In this document: one piece after another, positions 46,038-56,160 of the stretch
Numbering within the stretch: position 1 is the stretch's first letter
Layout: the number at the start of each line of letters is the position of its first letter
Origin: Hyphomicrobiales bacterium
GTDB taxonomy: Bacteria; Pseudomonadota; Alphaproteobacteria; Rhizobiales; Beijerinckiaceae
Direction: 5' to 3'
Assembly (NCBI GenBank): GCA_017302635.1
Contig: JAFLCX010000001.1
Location: 62,001 to 126,000 of the forward strand
DNA: 64,000 nt
Made by a program: the position numbers and the translations under genes
The notes under the pieces: model-generated
What the model was told of the DNA's origin: nothing
The model's database searches: none
What the model saw: only the letters and a program-made list of their open reading frames with translations

Positions 46038-47423
46038 TCACATGCCGAGACGGACCTGTTTGCTCCCCAACGGACCAAGCCCTTGCGGAACAGGGACGGA
46101 GGCACCCGCGAAATTGGAATTCAACATCAGGTTCGGCCCGTCATAAAGGTCGAGCTTGTTCACGACCATCACGGTGAACGGCGACTGGTCGGCCACCGGG
46201 CGGCGGCTGTCGATCAGCAGCAGACCGTTGCGCAGGTAAATCGTTCCGGTCAGTTCGCGTGCGCGGTCGGAGTTGATGTGGTGCTCGTTCGTTTTTTTCG
46301 GCGGCACCACGCCGGGGACCGGGGGGCCGCAATTGTTTGCGCCGGCATCATCGTCATCATCATCCCCGCCGCCGCAACCGCCATTCTTCCACGAATTCAG
46401 GCCGGGCTGGAAGGAGCGCGCCTCCCAAAGCAGCATGCCCGCACTTGCGCCACCCGAGGGTGCGGAGATGCGGATCAGGCTGTTGTCGAGGAAGCGGAAA
46501 TAGGATTTCTTGCCGGTGAACATCAGGGTCACGCCCTGGCCGGCGAATTCGGCATTCTGGCGCACCGTCAGCGGGCCGTCCCGGAAGATATAGATGCCCG
46601 GATTGAGGGTCACGCGCGCGGTTCCCTCGATCGTCACGCCCTTGCAATAGACGCCCGGCGAGAGTGTGCGGATGCCATCCTTGATCGTGAGTTTGTTCTG
46701 CAAGCACGCACCCTGAAGCGGCGGCTCCGGCTTCGTGTCGAGCGGATTGCGCTGGATCGGGCAATCGTTGACCAGCGTGGCCCGCACCTGGCCGGCCATG
46801 TTGGAAACACCGCCACGGGCACAAACCATGTTGGCGGTCAGCTGCGATCCCTGCTGAACGATCACCGCGCTCTTGTGCGTCGAGTTGGAGTACAGCATGC
46901 ATTCCGGCGCGTTCAGCATCGAGCCGTTATGCATGAAAATGCCGCCATTGTGATATTCGCCCAGCGAGAGCACGCACAGCTTGGTCGGCGACGAGGAGGT
47001 GTTCACTCGCGCCAGTGATTTCGACTGCAAGGTCGTCTCGCCCGTCAGCTTCGGCAACAGGCCCAGAGGCGTCCTGAGGGGAGCGGTGATCACCACCAGA
47101 ATAGCCGTATTGTTCTCGGCCAGCGTGCCGACAACCTGAACTTCGCTGGCCTCGCCCCCCAGAGCCGCCTGGACATGGCTGGCGGCGAGGAGCTGCACGC
47201 GCTGCGGCGTCATCGGCGAGAGCGTCATCTCGCGGGCGATCGACAGTGCGGCGGCATCCGCAACACCCTGCAGGCGCGATTGCGACTGTGTCGCCGCTGT
47301 GTAATCGACCGCTCCACCGGCAAGGGCGAGCAGGGAAGGAAGGCCAATCGCCAGCAGAACAGAAGCCGAGCCCTCGCGAGCGCGCCGGAACCGATGCAGC
47401 AAGGATCGGAGAGCCCTGCGCAT
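46038..47423 (-). CDS. TadG-like pilus-assembly family exported protein 1
   Basis: A 461-residue protein with the TadE/TadG N-terminus: basic residues, then GSASVLLAIGLPSLLALAGG (one membrane helix about 18-42) and a TAATQSQSRLQGVADAAALS helix. The outer part holds cysteines in KLCVLS, APECML, MVCARGG, NDCPI, GACLQ and GVYCKG, matching paralog positions, and a beta-helix-like stretch (LNPGIYIFRDGPLTVRQNAE). A GGGDDDDDD acid run near residue 355 is absent from the paralog. It is downstream of the paralog by 2 bases. Tad pilus secretion genes are not in the window, so the anchor role is inferred. Confidence 0.78.
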   Translation of the reverse strand: MRRALRSLLHRFRRAREGSASVLLAIGLPSLLALAGGAVDYTAATQSQSRLQGVADAAALSIAREMTLSPMTPQRVQLLAASHVQAALGGEASEVQVVGTLAENNTAILVVITAPLRTPLGLLPKLTGETTLQSKSLARVNTSSSPTKLCVLSLGEYHNGGIFMHNGSMLNAPECMLYSNSTHKSAVIVQQGSQLTANMVCARGGVSNMAGQVRATLVNDCPIQRNPLDTKPEPPLQGACLQNKLTIKDGIRTLSPGVYCKGVTIEGTARVTLNPGIYIFRDGPLTVRQNAEFAGQGVTLMFTGKKSYFRFLDNSLIRISAPSGGASAGMLLWEARSFQPGLNSWKNGGCGGGDDDDDDAGANNCGPPVPGVVPPKKTNEHHINSDRARELTGTIYLRNGLLLIDSRRPVADQSPFTVMVVNKLDLYDGPNLMLNSNFAGASVPVPQGLGPLGSKQVRLGM

Positions 47424-47425
47424 GG

Positions 47426-48727
47426 CTAGTTCTCCAGCCTGAGGTTCTTGAGCCCGATGGGTCCGAGATCCTGTGGCACCGGAACTTCCGAGCCGGCATA
47501 GTTGGTGTTCAGCACAAGGTTCGGGCCATCATAGAGTTCGAGCTTGCGCGCGAGGATCACCGTGTAATCCGAGACCTGTGCGACCGGCGCTTTCGCCCCG
47601 ATGTAGAGCGTGCCTTCCGGCAGATAGATCGTGCCTGTAAGCCGGGTTGCGCGGTTGGCGGTGATCACATTCGTCAGGGACGGAGATTTTCCGCTTGTCA
47701 TGTCGGCGCGGTTGACGATCCGGTCGCGCCACAGAAGGATGCCCGCCATCGGGCCACCCTTCGGTCCGGAAAGATCGATCAACGCGTTGCCCGTGAAACG
47801 GAAATAGGACGGACCACCCTGAAAAAACAGTCCGACATCGGAGCCGCGCAGAATAGCGTTGTCGCGCACGGTCAGATCGCCATCCTTGAAGATGTAGATG
47901 CCGGGATTGAGCTGAACCTGAGCAGTGCCCTGAACCTCGAAGCCGCCGCAATAGGTGCCGGGGCTCAGCGTGATGAGGCCGGATTTATAGACTTCCCGCG
48001 TCGTCTTCGTGCAGGTTCCGGCAACTGGCGCGATCCGCGTCCGCAATGGATCGAGCACCGGCGGGCAATCGTTCAAAATCTCGCTCTGCACCGTGCTGCC
48101 ACTGTTCGAAATCCCGCCGCGCGAGCAGACGAGGTCCGCGGTCAGCTTCGAGCCTTCCCCGAGCTTGATCCCTTCGCGTGAGCGGGAATTCGAATGGATG
48201 GAGCACTGCGCGCCAGTCAGCCGCGCATTCATGTTGATGGCCATCGCCGTGTTGTTGTCGCCCATCAGCAGAAGGCAGAGCTTGGAATTGTGCGCGAGAC
48301 GCGCCGTTGCCTTCACATTGGCGATCCATGGGTCGGGCGCGACACCGAGCGTGGCGTAAAGCCTGCGGAACATCGGCACGATGGGGCGCGTCACCTTGAC
48401 GACCACGGCCTTGCCGCTCTGCTCCAGCGTACTGTCCACGGTCCAGTCTGCCTTGATGCCCTTTTCGAGCAGAAGCGCATCGACCGTTCGTTTGGCGACC
48501 GCTTGCAGGCGGGCAACGGTGGGTTCTGCGATGATCAGTTCACGTGCGGCATTCAAGGCGGCCGCATCGGCGGCGGATTGCAGGTTCGCCTGCTGACGCG
48601 TGACGCCGGCATAATCGATGGCAAGGCCCATCCCGCCCGCCATGGCCGGCAGGGAGATCGCGAAAATCAGCGCCGTTGCGCCGCTTCGATCCTTGAAAAA
48701 TTGTCGCGCCGCTTCTGCAGGCTTCAT
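47426..48727 (-). CDS. TadG-like pilus-assembly family exported protein 2
   Basis: A 433-residue paralog of the next gene. N-terminal helix ATALIFAISLPAMAGGMGLA, then QQANLQSAADAAALNAAREL. The cysteines KLCLLL, GAQCSI, LVCSRGG, NDCPP, GTCTK and GTYCGG align with the partner, and both end with a GPNL(V/M)LN(T/S)N(Y/F)AG motif and PVPQ(D/G)LGP. ATG 48727 is six bases after AGGAG; ATG 48730 is only three bases away. Tandem copies suggest duplication. It may anchor a surface structure in the inner membrane. Confidence 0.78.
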   Translation of the reverse strand: MKPAEAARQFFKDRSGATALIFAISLPAMAGGMGLAIDYAGVTRQQANLQSAADAAALNAARELIIAEPTVARLQAVAKRTVDALLLEKGIKADWTVDSTLEQSGKAVVVKVTRPIVPMFRRLYATLGVAPDPWIANVKATARLAHNSKLCLLLMGDNNTAMAINMNARLTGAQCSIHSNSRSREGIKLGEGSKLTADLVCSRGGISNSGSTVQSEILNDCPPVLDPLRTRIAPVAGTCTKTTREVYKSGLITLSPGTYCGGFEVQGTAQVQLNPGIYIFKDGDLTVRDNAILRGSDVGLFFQGGPSYFRFTGNALIDLSGPKGGPMAGILLWRDRIVNRADMTSGKSPSLTNVITANRATRLTGTIYLPEGTLYIGAKAPVAQVSDYTVILARKLELYDGPNLVLNTNYAGSEVPVPQDLGPIGLKNLRLEN

Positions 48728-48825
48728 CATCCACTCCTGGAAGAGTTGGAGATAAACCAGTAATTGCAAACAAACCGGCGACGAACATCGCTAAAATTTT
48801 ATTTGAATCGCAGAATGTTCGTCTC

Positions 48826-49569
48826 TCAACCCTGCGCCAGCGCCAAATTCATTTGCGTCAGAAGAGCTTTGCGAGATGAAATATCCGAAATGCCGCGCGG
48901 TTCGAACACATGGCGCTGGAGGAAAAACCCCGCGAGTTCAAAAGCCTCGTTCAGCGCTTCGAGTTCAGGCGGTGGGACATCGGCACGCGGCGCCTCCAGC
49001 AGGAACGACGGCAGCTTGAGGAGCTTGCCAGCATAAGGCGCCCCTGCCTCCGCACTGACGGCACGTGCGGATTTCGGCGAGACATAGATGAGGTTCCCCA
49101 CACTGCCCGTGGCAGCGCATTGAGAAAGATCCAGCCCGAAGCCAAGCTCGCTCAGGATCATCAATTCGAATCGGACCATCGTCGCCGCGAGATGCGCCGG
49201 CTCACCCAGCAAGCCGCAAAGGCCATCGGCGGCGTGATAGACATGGCTATGAGCCTCGCGCTCGGGCATCAACCGCAGCAGAAGCCCGAGATGGTTGACC
49301 GCATGAAGCGCCAGAGGTGAGGCCAGCACCTGCCCGGCCCGCGCATGCAGCGTTTCGGCTGAAAACACGCCCAGATGCTCATCGAGCCGAGCCCGCCAGA
49401 CCAGCGCGAGGCGGTTTCCGGGCTGGAGCATCGGCGCGTGCCGACTGGAGCGCCCTGCCCGCACAAGGCCGAGATGCCGCCCGTGATGCTCGGTCATCAC
49501 TTCGAGCACGCAATCCCGCTCGCCGAAGCGGCGCGTGGCGAGAACAAGCCCCTCGTCACGCCATTCCAT
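48826..49569 (-). CDS. recO: DNA repair protein RecO
   Basis: A 247-residue recombination mediator that helps load RecA through RecFOR. The OB-fold start is MEWRDEGLVLATRRFGERDC; the rest is helical with LLLRLMPEREAHSHVYHA and SECGFGLDLSQCAATG-like LGFGLDLSQCAATGSVGNL. It lies 6 bases after era, as is usual in Alphaproteobacteria, and is the last gene of the lepB-rnc-era-recO run. Confidence 0.95.
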   Translation of the reverse strand: MEWRDEGLVLATRRFGERDCVLEVMTEHHGRHLGLVRAGRSSRHAPMLQPGNRLALVWRARLDEHLGVFSAETLHARAGQVLASPLALHAVNHLGLLLRLMPEREAHSHVYHAADGLCGLLGEPAHLAATMVRFELMILSELGFGLDLSQCAATGSVGNLIYVSPKSARAVSAEAGAPYAGKLLKLPSFLLEAPRADVPPPELEALNEAFELAGFFLQRHVFEPRGISDISSRKALLTQMNLALAQG

Positions 49570-49575
49570 GCCGCT

Positions 49576-50508
49576 CTATCCCTTGGTGGCTTTGGGGAAT
49601 TCCAGCCCCATCTCGCGATAGCGCTCCGGGTCGTCCGTCCAGTTCTCACGCACTTTCACGAACAGGAAGAGATGCACCTTGGCTTCAGCCGCCTCAGCGA
49701 TTTCCTTGCGGGCCGCCGAGCCGATCGCCTTGATCGTCTGGCCCTTTTCGCCCAGCATGATCTTGCGCTGGCTTTCGCGTTCGACAAAAATCACCTGCTC
49801 GATCCGCACATCGCCGCCTTTGAGCGTCTTCCAGCTCTCGGTTTCGACCGTGGAGCGATAGGGCAGTTCATCGTGCAGACGCTCGAAGATTTTCTCGCGC
49901 GTGATCTCGGCCGCAAGGAACCGCAAGGGCGCATCCGAAATCTCATCCTCGGGGTAAAGCCACGGACCTTTGGGCAGGCGCTGGCCAAGATCGGCCAGAA
50001 TGCCCTTCACGCCCGAACCCGTGAGCGCCGAGACCATGAAGGTCGCCGCGAAGCCGATGCGCTGGTTGAGCTTTTCAGCCATCGCGAGAAGCTGCGGGCG
50101 TTCAATCAGGTCAATCTTGTTGAGAATCAGCAGCTTCGGCTGACGCACGTCAGCGAGCCGGGTCAGCACCGCCTCCTGAGCTTCGTCATCATGCCGGGTG
50201 ACATCGATCAGAACCGCGACGATATCGGCATCCGCCGCCCCGCCCCAGGCCGAGGTGACCATCGCGGTTTCAAGCCGCCGCTTCGGATTGAAGATGCCCG
50301 GCGTGTCGACAAAGATGATCTGTGTGCGGCCTTCCATCGCGATGCCGCGGATCTGCGTGCGCGTGGTTTGCACCTTGCGCGACACGATCGAGATTTTCGC
50401 GCCCACCAGCGCATTGAGCAATGTGGACTTTCCGGCATTCGGCGCGCCTATCAGAGCCACGAATCCGCAACGGGTTTCCGAGCCTGCCTCGCCAGCTTCG
50501 AGTGTCAT
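49576..50508 (-). CDS. era: GTPase Era
   Basis: A 310-residue ribosome-assembly GTPase. G motifs are seen: GAPNAGKSTLLNALVG (G1), ISIVSRKVQTTRTQIRG (G2), FVDTPGIFNPKRRLE (G3) and LLILNKIDLIERPQLL (G4). The C-terminal KH domain has VIFVERESQRKIMLGEKGQT. Its start overlaps rnc by four bases. Confidence 0.97.
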   Translation of the reverse strand: MTLEAGEAGSETRCGFVALIGAPNAGKSTLLNALVGAKISIVSRKVQTTRTQIRGIAMEGRTQIIFVDTPGIFNPKRRLETAMVTSAWGGAADADIVAVLIDVTRHDDEAQEAVLTRLADVRQPKLLILNKIDLIERPQLLAMAEKLNQRIGFAATFMVSALTGSGVKGILADLGQRLPKGPWLYPEDEISDAPLRFLAAEITREKIFERLHDELPYRSTVETESWKTLKGGDVRIEQVIFVERESQRKIMLGEKGQTIKAIGSAARKEIAEAAEAKVHLFLFVKVRENWTDDPERYREMGLEFPKATKG

Positions 50509-51188
50509 GTCTCGATCCCTTCCCGTGCGAGCCAGCTTTCAGCGGCTGCGCGCTCTGCCACCCGCTTCGAGGGGCCGCTTCCGCGCGCTTCGGCATGGCC
50601 ATCCACCATCACGGCCACCTCGAATTGCGGAGCATGATCGGGGCCGGAGCGGCCGATATCGACATAACGTGGCACGGAAAGCCCCTTTGCCTGAACCAGT
50701 TCCTGAAGCCGGGTTTTCGGGTCTTTCGGCGCGGTGACCGGCTGGTGCATCCGCGCTTGCCAATGGGTCCGGATCAGCGTTCGTGCCGCTTCGAAGCCGC
50801 CATCGCAGAACACCGCGCCGAGCAGGGCCTCGCAGGCATCGCCCAGAATGGCATCGCGCTTGCGAGCGCCCGAGCGACGCTCCCCTTCGCCAAGGCGGAT
50901 ATGCTCGCCCAAACCCCAGAGGCGGGCGATATCGGCGCAGGTTTCCTTCCGGACGAGGTCGGCGAGCCGGCGCGACAACTCACCCTCGGTCGCCTTGGGA
51001 AATGTCTCGAACAGCAATTCCGAGATCACGAGCCCGAGCACCCGGTCGCCCAGATATTCGAGGCGCTGATAGCTCTTGCCCCCCGGCAGCGAGACGGAAA
51101 CATGCGTGAGCGCTTCTTCCAGCAAATCCGCATCGCGGAACGAATAGCCGATCCGCGCCAGCAACGGGTCACGCGGCAGGCGTGCCAT
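50505..51188 (-). CDS. rnc: Ribonuclease III
   Basis: A 227-residue double-stranded RNA endonuclease. The signature is YQRLEYLGDRVLGLVISELL; the metal-binding second motif is LGDACEALLGAVFCDGGFEA. A dsRBD lies after about residue 155 with DPKTRLQELVQAKGLSVPRY. ATG 51188 overlaps the lepB stop (TGATG); GTG one codon earlier is possible. It processes rRNA and many mRNAs. Confidence 0.96.
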   Translation of the reverse strand: MARLPRDPLLARIGYSFRDADLLEEALTHVSVSLPGGKSYQRLEYLGDRVLGLVISELLFETFPKATEGELSRRLADLVRKETCADIARLWGLGEHIRLGEGERRSGARKRDAILGDACEALLGAVFCDGGFEAARTLIRTHWQARMHQPVTAPKDPKTRLQELVQAKGLSVPRYVDIGRSGPDHAPQFEVAVMVDGHAEARGSGPSKRVAERAAAESWLAREGIET

Positions 51189-51958
51189 CACCTGATCCGC
51201 TGGAACAGGCGGCCCCAGCGCACATCCGTCGGCCAGCGCCAGATCTGCCAGGCCTGTGTGCCCTCTTCCACCGAGAAGAAGATCATCTGCGCCTTGCCGA
51301 CCAGATTGTTGAACGGCACGAAACCCACCGAACCAAGATCGCGGCTGTCGGTGGAGTTGTCGCGGTTGTCACCCATCATGAAATAGTGCCCGGCCGGCAC
51401 GACGTATTCGACCGTGTTGTCGAAATAGCCGCGATCGCCCTCGCGTTCGATCACGTGATAGGTGACGCCATTCGGCAGGGTTTCGCGAAAGCGCGGCACG
51501 CGTGCCGAACGCCCGAACGCATCGCGATCCTCGACAAAGCCATCCGGTGCCTTCTGCACGAACTGGCCGTTGATGCGCAGCCGGCCATCCAGCACCTGCA
51601 CCCGGTCACCCGGCAGGCCAATGACGCGCTTGATGTAATCGGTTTCGTTGTCCTTCGGCAGCTTGAAGACAGCGATATCGCCGCGCGTCGGCTCGCCGGC
51701 CCAGATACGGCCGGAAAGTGGCGCGACCGAGAACGGGAAGGAATGCTTCGAGTAGCCGTAGCTGTATTTCGAGACGAAGAGATAATCGCCGATGAGCAGG
51801 GTCGGGATCAGCGAGCCCGACGGAATCGAGAAGGGCTGGAACAGGAAGGTGCGGATCAGCACCGCGATCAGCAGCGCCTCGATGATGACGCGGATGGTTT
51901 CGCCAATCCCGCTGCCCGATCGGGATTTCATATCGCTCTCGGGCACAGGGTTTGTCAT
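51188..51958 (-). CDS. lepB: Signal peptidase I
   Basis: A 256-residue membrane serine protease that removes signal peptides. After the helix RVIIEALLIAVLIRTFLFQP the catalytic Ser lies in SIPSGSLIPTLLIGDYLFVS; where most enzymes have Met after Ser this one has Leu. The Lys base is in DYIKRVIGLPGD, and box E reads FMMGDNRDNSTDSR. I chose ATG 51958 because the shorter form fits the family; ATG 51979 and 51997 would add a proline-rich leader. Confidence 0.93.
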   Translation of the reverse strand: MTNPVPESDMKSRSGSGIGETIRVIIEALLIAVLIRTFLFQPFSIPSGSLIPTLLIGDYLFVSKYSYGYSKHSFPFSVAPLSGRIWAGEPTRGDIAVFKLPKDNETDYIKRVIGLPGDRVQVLDGRLRINGQFVQKAPDGFVEDRDAFGRSARVPRFRETLPNGVTYHVIEREGDRGYFDNTVEYVVPAGHYFMMGDNRDNSTDSRDLGSVGFVPFNNLVGKAQMIFFSVEEGTQAWQIWRWPTDVRWGRLFQRIR

Positions 51959-52050
51959 CAGCGGCGAAGTCCTTGGCATGGCAGGAAGGGGATTCATGGG
52001 CGGTATACAGCCCGGCCCTTGCGAGGGCAATGTGGCGGATGAGGGCTGCC

Positions 52051-52455
52051 TTAGCCCGTCTGCGGCAAAGCCTCGATCACCACGACGGCAAGCGCGTAAG
52101 GCGCATCATCGGTGATGGTGAGATGCAACACCGCGTGATGCCCCGCCGGCGTGATCGCCTTGAGCCGCTCGGCAGCCTTGCCGGTCAACTGAAGAGTCGG
52201 CTGGCCGGAGCGCAGGTTGACAACCCCCATATCGCGCCAGGCGGTGCCCATGCGCAGGCCGGTGCCGAGCGCCTTGGCGCAAGCCTCTTTCGCAGCGAAC
52301 CTCTTCGCATAACTCGCCGCCCGATCGACCTTGCGATCGGAGCGCTGACGCTCCGTCTCGGTGAAGACGCGCGTGACGAAACGTTCGCCGAACCGCGCCA
52401 AAGTCTTCTCGATGCGGTCAATCCGGCAAAGGTCGGAGCCGATCCCGATGATCAT
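52051..52455 (-). CDS. acpS: Holo-[acyl-carrier-protein] synthase
   Basis: A 134-residue phosphopantetheinyl transferase that activates ACP. The family start is [19 protein letters not shown] with the Mg-binding Asp; the second element is [20 protein letters not shown] with KE. It overlaps pdxJ by four bases and lies 92 bases upstream of lepB. Confidence 0.96.
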   Translation of the reverse strand: MIIGIGSDLCRIDRIEKTLARFGERFVTRVFTETERQRSDRKVDRAASYAKRFAAKEACAKALGTGLRMGTAWRDMGVVNLRSGQPTLQLTGKAAERLKAITPAGHHAVLHLTITDDAPYALAVVVIEALPQTG

Positions 52456-53210
52456 GAAAGGCCGGCGGCGCGGCGACCGCGATCCATCGCGAGGCGCATC
52501 TCGGCAATGGCCGCCGGAAGTCCGACAAAAATTGCCTCGCCCATCAGGAAATGACCAATATTGAACTCAACGAATTCCGGCACGGTGGCGAGCTTTTCCG
52601 CCGTTTCGAAATCAAGGCCGTGGCCGGCATGCATTTCGAGACCGAGCGATGCACCAAACATCGCGCCATGCTTCAGCCGCGCGAACTCGGCGGCCGCCCG
52701 GGTTTCGTCCCCGGCCTCGACCGCGTGGCACCACGTGCCGGTGTGCAGTTCGACAATATCCGCGCCCAGCGCCTTCGCGGTCCGGATCGGCGCTTCATCC
52801 GCCTCGATGAACAGCGACACGCGGATGGAATGGCGCTTCAGCATCGCGATGGGGGCAACGAGCAGGTTATGCTGCCCCACCACATCCAGCCCGCCTTCAG
52901 TCGTGCGCTCCTCGCGCTTTTCCGGCACGAGGCAACAGGCATGCGGCTTCACGCGCTCGGCGATGGCGAGCATTTCCGGCGTGACGGCCATCTCGAAATT
53001 CAGCGGCTTGTTGATGCCCGATTTGAGCCGCTCCATATCCGTGTCGCGGATGTGCCGGCGGTCCTCGCGCAGATGCGCGGTGATGCCATCCGCTCCCGCG
53101 CCGATCGCCAGCATCGCTGCACGGACGGGATCAGGCCTCGCGCCCCCACGTGCATTGCGCACGGTCGCGACGTGATCGATGTTCACACCGAGGCGGAGTT
53201 TCCCGCTCAT
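52452..53210 (-). CDS. pdxJ: Pyridoxine 5'-phosphate synthase
   Basis: A 252-residue TIM-barrel enzyme that closes the pyridoxine ring. Motifs are [51 protein letters not shown] [20 protein letters not shown] and the ELHTGTW strand, then [17 protein letters not shown]. It overlaps acpS and pyrE by four bases each, so the three are co-translated. Confidence 0.97.
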   Translation of the reverse strand: MSGKLRLGVNIDHVATVRNARGGARPDPVRAAMLAIGAGADGITAHLREDRRHIRDTDMERLKSGINKPLNFEMAVTPEMLAIAERVKPHACCLVPEKREERTTEGGLDVVGQHNLLVAPIAMLKRHSIRVSLFIEADEAPIRTAKALGADIVELHTGTWCHAVEAGDETRAAAEFARLKHGAMFGASLGLEMHAGHGLDFETAEKLATVPEFVEFNIGHFLMGEAIFVGLPAAIAEMRLAMDRGRRAAGLS

Positions 53211-53803
53211 GCCTTCACACCCTGAATGTGCCGCGAGCCGGGCTTGGTCGCCGGGATCGCGGCAAGTTCCGGCGGCAACTCACGCGGATCGTAATCCGGC
53301 ACCGCGAATTCGCACAAAGCCACCAGCGGCGCACCGAGATCGGCCTTGCCGGCCGAGCGATCGATGAGGCACGCGACGCCCAGAATTTCACCCGGCTGGT
53401 CGCCCAGCGAATTCAGACATTCGCGCACCGAAAGCCCGGTCGTGATGATATCCTCGATCACCACCACCTTTTCATGCGCGCGGATTTCGAACCCACGACG
53501 CAACTGGAAAGCGCCATCCTCACGCTCAACGAAGATCGACCGGGCCTGAAGCGCACGCGCAATCTCGTAGCCGGGCACGATACCGCCCACGGCGGGAGCA
53601 ACAACGACATCCACCTTGCCGAAGCGCGCGGTGACCTTCTCGGCCAGAGCACGGCAGATTCTCTCGGTCCGCTTCGGGTCTTCAAAGACGCGGAATTTCT
53701 GGATGAAAACGCCGGAACGCCGCCCCGAGGAAAGGATGAAATGCCCCTCCAGCAGCGCGCCCGCCGCCCGGAACTCTGCCAGAACCTCATCGCGCGTCAT
53801 CAA
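53207..53803 (-). CDS. pyrE: Orotate phosphoribosyltransferase
   Basis: A 198-residue pyrimidine enzyme. The PRPP motif is [40 protein letters not shown] and [19 protein letters not shown] are other family segments. It converts orotate to OMP. It lies 66 bases after rsh and is coupled to pdxJ by overlap. Confidence 0.95.
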   Translation of the reverse strand: MMTRDEVLAEFRAAGALLEGHFILSSGRRSGVFIQKFRVFEDPKRTERICRALAEKVTARFGKVDVVVAPAVGGIVPGYEIARALQARSIFVEREDGAFQLRRGFEIRAHEKVVVIEDIITTGLSVRECLNSLGDQPGEILGVACLIDRSAGKADLGAPLVALCEFAVPDYDPRELPPELAAIPATKPGSRHIQGVKA

Positions 53804-53869
53804 CTGTCTCCCGTCCTCGTCATGCCATCGGGGTATCTCGGAAGGCGACGACCTTCAAGCCTGAGTTTC

Positions 53870-56071
53870 CTACCCGAGCACACGCTCGACATTCGCGATC
53901 ATTGGTCGCGCGTTCAGGTCCGTGAGCAGAGTGGTGAGATGCTTGATGTTCCACACCTCGATATCGAGCACCATCTCTCGAAAATCCTTGGTCTTGGCGC
54001 GCATTTCAATGTTGTCGATGTTGGCGTCGGTTTCAGCGAGCATGCGGGCCACTTCAGCGAGGCTGCCGGGCTCGTTGATCACCGAGACGATGATGCGCGC
54101 CGGGAAGCGGCGGCGTTCGCCCTCCTCCACATCCCAGCGCACATCAAGCCAGCGCCAGGGTTCCTCGTCGAAAGCGGAAAGGCTCGGCGACTGGATGGGA
54201 TAGATGGTGATCCCCTCGCCCGGTGTCAGGATGCCCACGATCCGCTCGCCCGGAACCGGTCCGCCACCCGGCGCGAACCGCACCGGCAGGTCATCCGAAA
54301 GGCCCCGGATCGGCAGCGCGCCAGAGCCGCCTTCCTGCCCCGGAACCTTGAATTTCACCTCGCCCGCGCCCTGAACGCCGAACCAGCCTTGCCCTTGAGG
54401 TGAGGCCGGCGCCTTGGCGGTATCTTCCTTGAAATCCGGGAAAACGGCCTTGATCACATCGGCCGAGTGCAATTCGCCGCGCCCCACAGCCGCGTAGACA
54501 TCGTCGATGCTCGGCCGTGCGAGACGCGGCACCGCGATGGTCAGTTTATCCTCGGCGAAGGGCTTCGACATCCGAGCAAACGCCCGCTCGATGATTCGCT
54601 TTCCGAGGCCAGCGAATTGCTTGCGCACCGCCTCGCGCGTCGCGCGGCGGATCGAGGAGCGGGCCTTGCCGGTCACCACCAGACCTTCCCAGGCGGGTGG
54701 CGGGACCTGCGCCTCGGAGGTGAGGATTTCCACCTCGTCGCCGTTGCGCAGTTCGGAAGTGAGCGGCGCGTTGCGGCCGTTGATACGGCAACCCACCGCG
54801 TGATTGCCGACATCCGTGTGTACCGCATAGGCGAAATCGATCGGCGTCGCGCTGCGCGGCAGGGCGATCAGCAGGCCTTTCGGCGTGAAGCAAAAGACCT
54901 GATCGAGGAAGAGTTCGAGCTTGGTGTGTTCGAGGAATTCTTCCGGATTGTCGCCCTCCGCGAGGGTCTCGATCGTGCGACGCAGCCATTGATAGGCGCG
55001 TGCCTCCTTTCCGAGAATATCGCCCCTCTCCTCGACCGATTTATCCTTGTAAAGAGCATGCGCGGCAATGCCGTATTCGGCCACCTCATCCATCGCCCGC
55101 GTCCGGATTTGGAGTTCGACGCGCTGGTGCTTCGGCCCCACCACCGTCGTGTGGATCGAGCGGTAATCGTTCTGTTTCGGGGTCGAGATATAATCCTTGA
55201 ACCGCCCCGGAACGAAGGGCCAGGCGTTGTGAACGATGCCCAACACCCGGTAGCAATCAGGGATGTTCCCCACCATCACGCGGAAACCGAGGATATCGGA
55301 AAGCTGCTCGAACGAGACGCTCTTGCGCTCCATCTTCCGCCAGATCGAATAGAGCTTCTTCTCGCGCCCCTTCACCTCGCCGGTGATGTTGTTGGCGATG
55401 AGCTTCTCGCGCAGATCGTTCTCGATGAGTTCGATGATCTTGCCCGAGCGGGCACGGAAAGCCTCGAGCCGCGCCATCACCATCGCATAGGCATCCGGCA
55501 TCAGGGTGCGGAAGCAGATATCCTCCAGTTCGTCGCGCATTTCCTGCATGCCGATGCGCCCGGCGAGCGGCGCGTAGATCTCGAGCGTCTCCTCGGCGAT
55601 GCGGGCACGCTTGTCGGGCGGCACATAATGCAAGGTGCGCATGTTGTGGAGGCGATCGGCGAGCTTGACGAGCAGCACGCGCGCATCGGCCGCGACCGCG
55701 AGCAGGAGCTTGCGCAGGTTTTCAGCCTGCGCCGCCTTTTTCGAGACGAGATCGAGCTTCTTGATCTTGGTCAGGCCTTCGACAAGGCTCGCGATGTTCT
55801 CGCCGAAGCGCTTGGCGATGTCGCCGCGCGTAGTCTCGGTGTCCTCGATCGTGTCATGCAGCATCGCGGCGGCGATGGTCTGGTCATCGACACGCAATTC
55901 GGTGAGGATCGCCGCGACTTCGAGCGGGTGCGAAAAATAGGGGTCGCCCGAGGCACGCCTCTGCGAGCCATGCGCCTTCATCGCATAGACATAGGCGCGG
56001 TTCAGGAGGTCCTCATCCGCGTCCGGATCGTAGCGCTTAACACGCTCGACGAGGTCGTACTGCCGCATCAT
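53870..56071 (-). CDS. rsh: Bifunctional (p)ppGpp synthase/hydrolase (Rsh/SpoT)
   Basis: A 733-residue stringent-response enzyme. The hydrolase HD domain has HGSQRRASGDPYFSHPLEVA and AAAMLHDTIEDTE; the synthetase has REKKLYSIWRKMERK and the bifunctional-type RFKDYISTPKQNDYRSIH. A TGS domain (CFTPKGLLIALPRSATPIDF) and a C-terminal ACT domain (SVINEPGSLAEVARMLAETD) follow. One such enzyme normally serves both roles in Alphaproteobacteria. It follows rpoZ by 141 bases with a terminator between. Confidence 0.97.
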   Translation of the reverse strand: MMRQYDLVERVKRYDPDADEDLLNRAYVYAMKAHGSQRRASGDPYFSHPLEVAAILTELRVDDQTIAAAMLHDTIEDTETTRGDIAKRFGENIASLVEGLTKIKKLDLVSKKAAQAENLRKLLLAVAADARVLLVKLADRLHNMRTLHYVPPDKRARIAEETLEIYAPLAGRIGMQEMRDELEDICFRTLMPDAYAMVMARLEAFRARSGKIIELIENDLREKLIANNITGEVKGREKKLYSIWRKMERKSVSFEQLSDILGFRVMVGNIPDCYRVLGIVHNAWPFVPGRFKDYISTPKQNDYRSIHTTVVGPKHQRVELQIRTRAMDEVAEYGIAAHALYKDKSVEERGDILGKEARAYQWLRRTIETLAEGDNPEEFLEHTKLELFLDQVFCFTPKGLLIALPRSATPIDFAYAVHTDVGNHAVGCRINGRNAPLTSELRNGDEVEILTSEAQVPPPAWEGLVVTGKARSSIRRATREAVRKQFAGLGKRIIERAFARMSKPFAEDKLTIAVPRLARPSIDDVYAAVGRGELHSADVIKAVFPDFKEDTAKAPASPQGQGWFGVQGAGEVKFKVPGQEGGSGALPIRGLSDDLPVRFAPGGGPVPGERIVGILTPGEGITIYPIQSPSLSAFDEEPWRWLDVRWDVEEGERRRFPARIIVSVINEPGSLAEVARMLAETDANIDNIEMRAKTKDFREMVLDIEVWNIKHLTTLLTDLNARPMIANVERVLG

Positions 56072-56132
56072 GCTGAGGCTGTCTTGCCCGTCCTGGGCCG
56101 CGCGATCGAACGCGCGAACCCGCTGCCAGAAT

Positions 56133-56160
56133 CAAAAAAGGCGGCGCGGAATGCGTCGCC
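56133..56160 (-). terminator. Intrinsic terminator downstream of rpoZ
   Basis: On the minus strand GGCGACGC and GCGCCGCC arms (one mismatch) form a stem at 56139-56160 followed by TTTTTT. It should end rpoZ transcription before rsh. Confidence 0.75.
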
